A stretch of 45,205 nucleotides of DNA from an uncultured bacterium (GTDB taxonomy: Bacteria > Planctomycetota > UBA1135 > GCA-002686595). Below are positions 42,584-45,205 of the stretch, one piece after another. The stretch spans positions 1 to 45,205 of the forward strand of contig CALEMP010000047.1 in assembly GCA_937910685.1 (NCBI GenBank), given 5' to 3'. The position numbers were made by a program, and so were the translations under genes. The notes under the pieces were generated by a model, which did no database searches, had not been told where the DNA came from, and saw only the letters and a list, made by a program, of their open reading frames with translations. Each line of letters starts with the position of its first letter. Within the stretch, counting starts at the first letter, position 1.

Positions 42584-45121
42584 CTACTGCACCCCGTCGG
42601 TAACGTGGGGTATTTCTTGGATGTAACTCAACTTGACTTTGAGATCGCCAGGGGTGATGACGGTGCCTGCGAGGGAGATCGAGTTACGCACGCCCAGGAG
42701 TGCTTGATAATCCGGGAATGCGAGGCGCGGGGTGCCTGAGGGTGTATCCAGATTGCTGCCCCGGTGGCGGAGGCGAAAGCTCTTGGGTCCAGCTAGGGTC
42801 CATTGAACCGAGCCCTCGGTTCCCGTTGTGCGTGGCAAGAGAAACTCCCAGGTTCCCCTGAAGCCGATGGGGGGCAAGCCCTTACGTAGGCGAAGCATGA
42901 TTTCACGTGACTTGGGGTCCTCGGTGCAGGTCGCTAGGGGGATTTTGCAGAGTCCGTCGGTGATGAGGGGCGGCGTGACCGAGAACCCCTGGGCAAGGAG
43001 GGTCACGATTTCGTACTCGGGGGGAATTTGCAATTCGAGGCTTCGAAGGCTGTGGTATTCCACCAGCTCGAATAGGGCAAGGTGGTTTACGCGCTTATCA
43101 CTGTGAATCGTAGTGAGGTGGCTGGATTGAATCACTTGAATGCGGTCAGCGTTGGCGAAGCCTGGACCTGGGGGCCTGTCGGAACCGGGAAGCGGTGTGC
43201 CGCTCCAGCGGACCGTCGGTGTGCCGCCCCAGCGGACCGTCAAGGATGGGGATCCCGCCAGTCCGACCTGGTACACGGTGGTTTGGCCGCTGGTTTTCTT
43301 GGACCAGACCTCACCCCCATAGAAGGTCAAGTCATCGTGAATCGATCGCAGGGTCATTTTTCCACTGACGGTCTTGAGCAGGGGCAATGTGCAACTTCGT
43401 GCTTCTCCCAACTTCTCAATGGGAGATCGATATTCCAGAACCAGCTTTCCAACTCCCTCTCCGGTCAGCAGAAGGGTTAGGTTTTTTCTTTCGGGCAAGG
43501 GGCGCAGGAATTTGGGCAAGACCATGCGCGAGATGTAAGTCTTACCAGGCATGATTTCGCAGGTTGTTTGTCCATGACCGAGAACCTCGGCCTGGGTTTC
43601 TGCCGTGGCTTTGAGATAGCCATCCTCCATGGTGACTTCGTAGGTCGCAAGGGGCGTGATCAGTTGCCGGTTGCTGATTCCGTCGGTGCTTGGATCCTGG
43701 GCGCGGTCCAGGTCTAAGCCGTCCCCGGGGGGGGATGCAGGTTCCTCTAGAGGCTGGGCGAGTTCCTTCCAGGATCCCCCCGTTTGCTCTTGGAGTCGAG
43801 CCGCTTGGCCTTCGGGTTGCAGGACCATCAAGCACAGCAGCGCCGCACTGACGGCCATAGCCGATTGCTGAAGTCGCGCGGTTTGCATGCGAACGATGGC
43901 CAGCAGGGCAATTCCTCCCAGGCTGAGCAGAATCAACCCGCGATCCCATTGTTGAAATGCCATGGCCGTGGGAATGACTTGGAACAGAACCAACAGCACC
44001 ACTCCCTCGATCACGCCCCTTCGGTTGCCCACTAGGAAGCGCAGGTAGTTGATCATGATTACCGCAGAGGCAATGAAAGCAATTGTGATCGAGGTGTAGA
44101 GTTCAAACCGCGCGCAAAGGTAGGTAACCAAGGGGAAGTAGTAGCCAAAGATAAGTCCCAGCAAGGCGACTTCGGAGGAACTCGCCTTACGCTTCGAGGT
44201 CAGCAGGGCAAGCAGTGCCACTAGATAGAGCCCCGTGACCAGGGGCGCCAATTGCAAGAGACGCTTCATCGCATCCAAGATGCCGAAGCCCTCGCGAAGA
44301 GCGATTCCCTGCGGGCCTTCGTCGGCCCGCAGGGGATGATCCCAGGTGTAACTGGTCTGGTCCACGAGCTTGCCAGCTTCCATTCCTCCAATAACCGCAA
44401 AGGGGACTGAATCGCTTATCGAGAAGGCAATCTCGTGTTCCCCTGGTTGATCTTGCGCCTCGTTGTTGAGGCCGTAGGATCCCTTGCGCAGGTGCCCCGT
44501 GTCATAGTCGATGTGAATCACGGCTTCGCCCCCGGCAGGGAGTAAGCCAGACCAAAACCAGCCGGCTGCGGTGGTCTGAGCCTCCCCATCGGGAGCACCC
44601 TGGACCTCGAATTTGTTGGCCGGGATCTCTTGTGTTATCTTGGATAGGTTATGTCCCTCTTTGCTGGTTTTCACAGGGAACGGAAGCCGAAAAGCGACGA
44701 ACTCGTCATAGGACGACGGGTTGGCCATACGGAACTCTCCACGGAACTCACCAGATAGAGTCCGAGCCTGTTTCAGTCCACGCCAGTCCGGATTCGGGTG
44801 GAGGTCGTATGTGATGTTGGCGCTGGTGACCCCCTTGACTTTGTAATCAGTGTCTTGGGCATCCACTGGGCGCGTTGAGACAATAGGCGATTCCTGGTAG
44901 ACCTCGTGCTCCGGTGGATTCAGGCCCCAAGCGATGAATTGAGGACGGATATCAATCAGCCACAGCATCCCCAAATAGCCAATGCTCAAAAACCCGGTCA
45001 TGAGGATGGCCGTCTTGACGGGTCCCGTGCTGGCCTTGGCATTCTCGCGAAGCTCGCGAGCCCTCTGGAGGTGGGAATAGTCTTGCGGGAGTTGCCCCGG
45101 CTCGTTGCTCTCTGGTGTCAT
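42584..45121 (-). CDS. Large CreD-like inner-membrane protein with extra C-terminal domain
   Basis: This 845-residue membrane protein has one membrane helix near residues 36-57 and an extracytoplasmic beta-rich domain (about 75-285). Six or so clustered helices (about 290-450) follow, then a large, probably extracytoplasmic beta-rich domain (about 460-845). The helix cluster, with LLGLIFGYYFPLVTYL, TSITIAFIASAVIMINYLR and ALLAIVRMQTAR, and the order of parts resemble CreD. CreD ends after the helices, so the last 385 residues are extra. That region contains an 8-residue duplication, TVRW(G/S)GTP. Function is unknown. ATG 45121 is the first in frame; minus-strand TATCTA about 15 nt upstream, with GACTTG 17 bp further, could be the promoter. 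Confidence 0.75.
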   Translation of the reverse strand: MTPESNEPGQLPQDYSHLQRARELRENAKASTGPVKTAILMTGFLSIGYLGMLWLIDIRPQFIAWGLNPPEHEVYQESPIVSTRPVDAQDTDYKVKGVTSANITYDLHPNPDWRGLKQARTLSGEFRGEFRMANPSSYDEFVAFRLPFPVKTSKEGHNLSKITQEIPANKFEVQGAPDGEAQTTAAGWFWSGLLPAGGEAVIHIDYDTGHLRKGSYGLNNEAQDQPGEHEIAFSISDSVPFAVIGGMEAGKLVDQTSYTWDHPLRADEGPQGIALREGFGILDAMKRLLQLAPLVTGLYLVALLALLTSKRKASSSEVALLGLIFGYYFPLVTYLCARFELYTSITIAFIASAVIMINYLRFLVGNRRGVIEGVVLLVLFQVIPTAMAFQQWDRGLILLSLGGIALLAIVRMQTARLQQSAMAVSAALLCLMVLQPEGQAARLQEQTGGSWKELAQPLEEPASPPGDGLDLDRAQDPSTDGISNRQLITPLATYEVTMEDGYLKATAETQAEVLGHGQTTCEIMPGKTYISRMVLPKFLRPLPERKNLTLLLTGEGVGKLVLEYRSPIEKLGEARSCTLPLLKTVSGKMTLRSIHDDLTFYGGEVWSKKTSGQTTVYQVGLAGSPSLTVRWGGTPTVRWSGTPLPGSDRPPGPGFANADRIQVIQSSHLTTIHSDKRVNHLALFELVEYHSLRSLELQIPPEYEIVTLLAQGFSVTPPLITDGLCKIPLATCTEDPKSREIMLRLRKGLPPIGFRGTWEFLLPRTTGTEGSVQWTLAGPKSFRLRHRGSNLDTPSGTPRLAFPDYQALLGVRNSISLAGTVITPGDLKVKLSYIQEIPHVTDGVQ
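43193..43240. repeat. 24-bp tandem duplication inside the CreD-like gene
   Basis: Two adjacent 24-bp copies (43193-43216 and 43217-43240) differ at one base. They keep the reading frame and encode TVRWSGTP and TVRWGGTP. It looks like a recent slippage duplication. Confidence 0.85.
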
Positions 45122-45194
45122 GGCTGGATATGCGGGTAGATAGGGTGGTGAGCCCTCTACAAGTCATCCGTTCCCCAGACCGGACGCGGCAATT

Positions 45195-45205
45195 GGGGAA
45201 TCCCC
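45195..45205. other. Short inverted repeat at the right window edge
   Basis: GGGGA-A-TCCCC is a perfect 5-bp inverted repeat with a 1-nt centre, about 75 bp upstream of the CreD-like gene. It may be an operator or the end of a hairpin that continues past the window; nothing more can be said. Confidence 0.25.

Noticed and set aside
1..45205. Prophage, insertion sequence or other recently acquired island
   Set aside because: No transposase, integrase, phage structural gene, terminal repeats or attachment-site pattern was found, and base composition is even apart from the short AT-rich island at 30.05-30.14 kb.

Overview
The window is a GC-rich chromosomal segment of a Gram-negative, heterotrophic bacterium. 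kdsA (Kdo synthesis for lipopolysaccharide) and a family-9 heptosyltransferase-like gene show an outer membrane. The mix of a sulfatase-type lipoprotein, a SUMF1/formylglycine-enzyme-like secreted protein, a large beta-sandwich 'carboxypeptidase-regulatory' protein, a secreted DUF1028 protein and an 845-residue CreD-like membrane protein is what I would expect from a Planctomycetota-type genome. That assignment is inference from gene content only. I see no rRNA, tRNA, CRISPR array, prophage or insertion sequence.

Layout. 1-4.7 kb: kdsA (cut by the left edge, minus strand) diverges from an SDR/RmlD-like reductase, followed by valS with a good intrinsic terminator. 4.8-9.2 kb (minus): an HD-GYP response regulator, a secreted SUMF1-like protein without the catalytic cysteines, and an S33 proline-iminopeptidase-like hydrolase. 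9.2-15 kb: an RluA-family pseudouridine synthase, an AI-2E-family membrane protein, and a convergent 1145-residue membrane-anchored beta-sandwich protein. 15.1-16.8 kb: methylmalonyl-CoA mutase catalytic subunit. 16.8-22.0 kb (minus): a three-gene surface-glycan operon made of a nucleotidyltransferase/GT2 fusion, a GT39-like membrane glycosyltransferase and a sulfatase-fold lipoprotein with Thr at the nucleophile position. 22.2-26.3 kb: methylmalonyl-CoA epimerase, carboxyltransferase, biotin carboxylase and biotin carrier, which with the mutase form a propionyl-CoA to succinyl-CoA route. 26.4-29.8 kb: secreted DUF1028 protein, then dapE-dapD (lysine/diaminopimelate). 29.85-30.4 kb: a 552-bp non-coding stretch with an 11-bp phased repeat and an intrinsic terminator. 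30.4-36.9 kb: an unknown protein, a patatin-ferredoxin fusion, an M50 site-2 protease, an aldehyde:ferredoxin oxidoreductase-MoaD fusion, a GT9 glycosyltransferase and a small membrane protein. 36.9-45.1 kb (minus): a heterodimeric ABC exporter pair, an M28 peptidase and the 845-residue membrane protein.

The most unusual items are the patatin-ferredoxin fusion, whose second cluster motif has Asp in place of one Cys, and, one gene away, the AOR-like enzyme carrying its own C-terminal MoaD-like domain ending in Gly-Gly. Others are the 11-bp phased repeat array and a recurring TAnnnT hexamer 6-9 nt upstream of start codons in six separate transcription units, which suggests leaderless or near-leaderless mRNAs. 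Two proteins that resemble a sulfatase and its formylglycine-generating enzyme both lack the residues for that chemistry, so they should not be read as a sulfatase-maturation pair.
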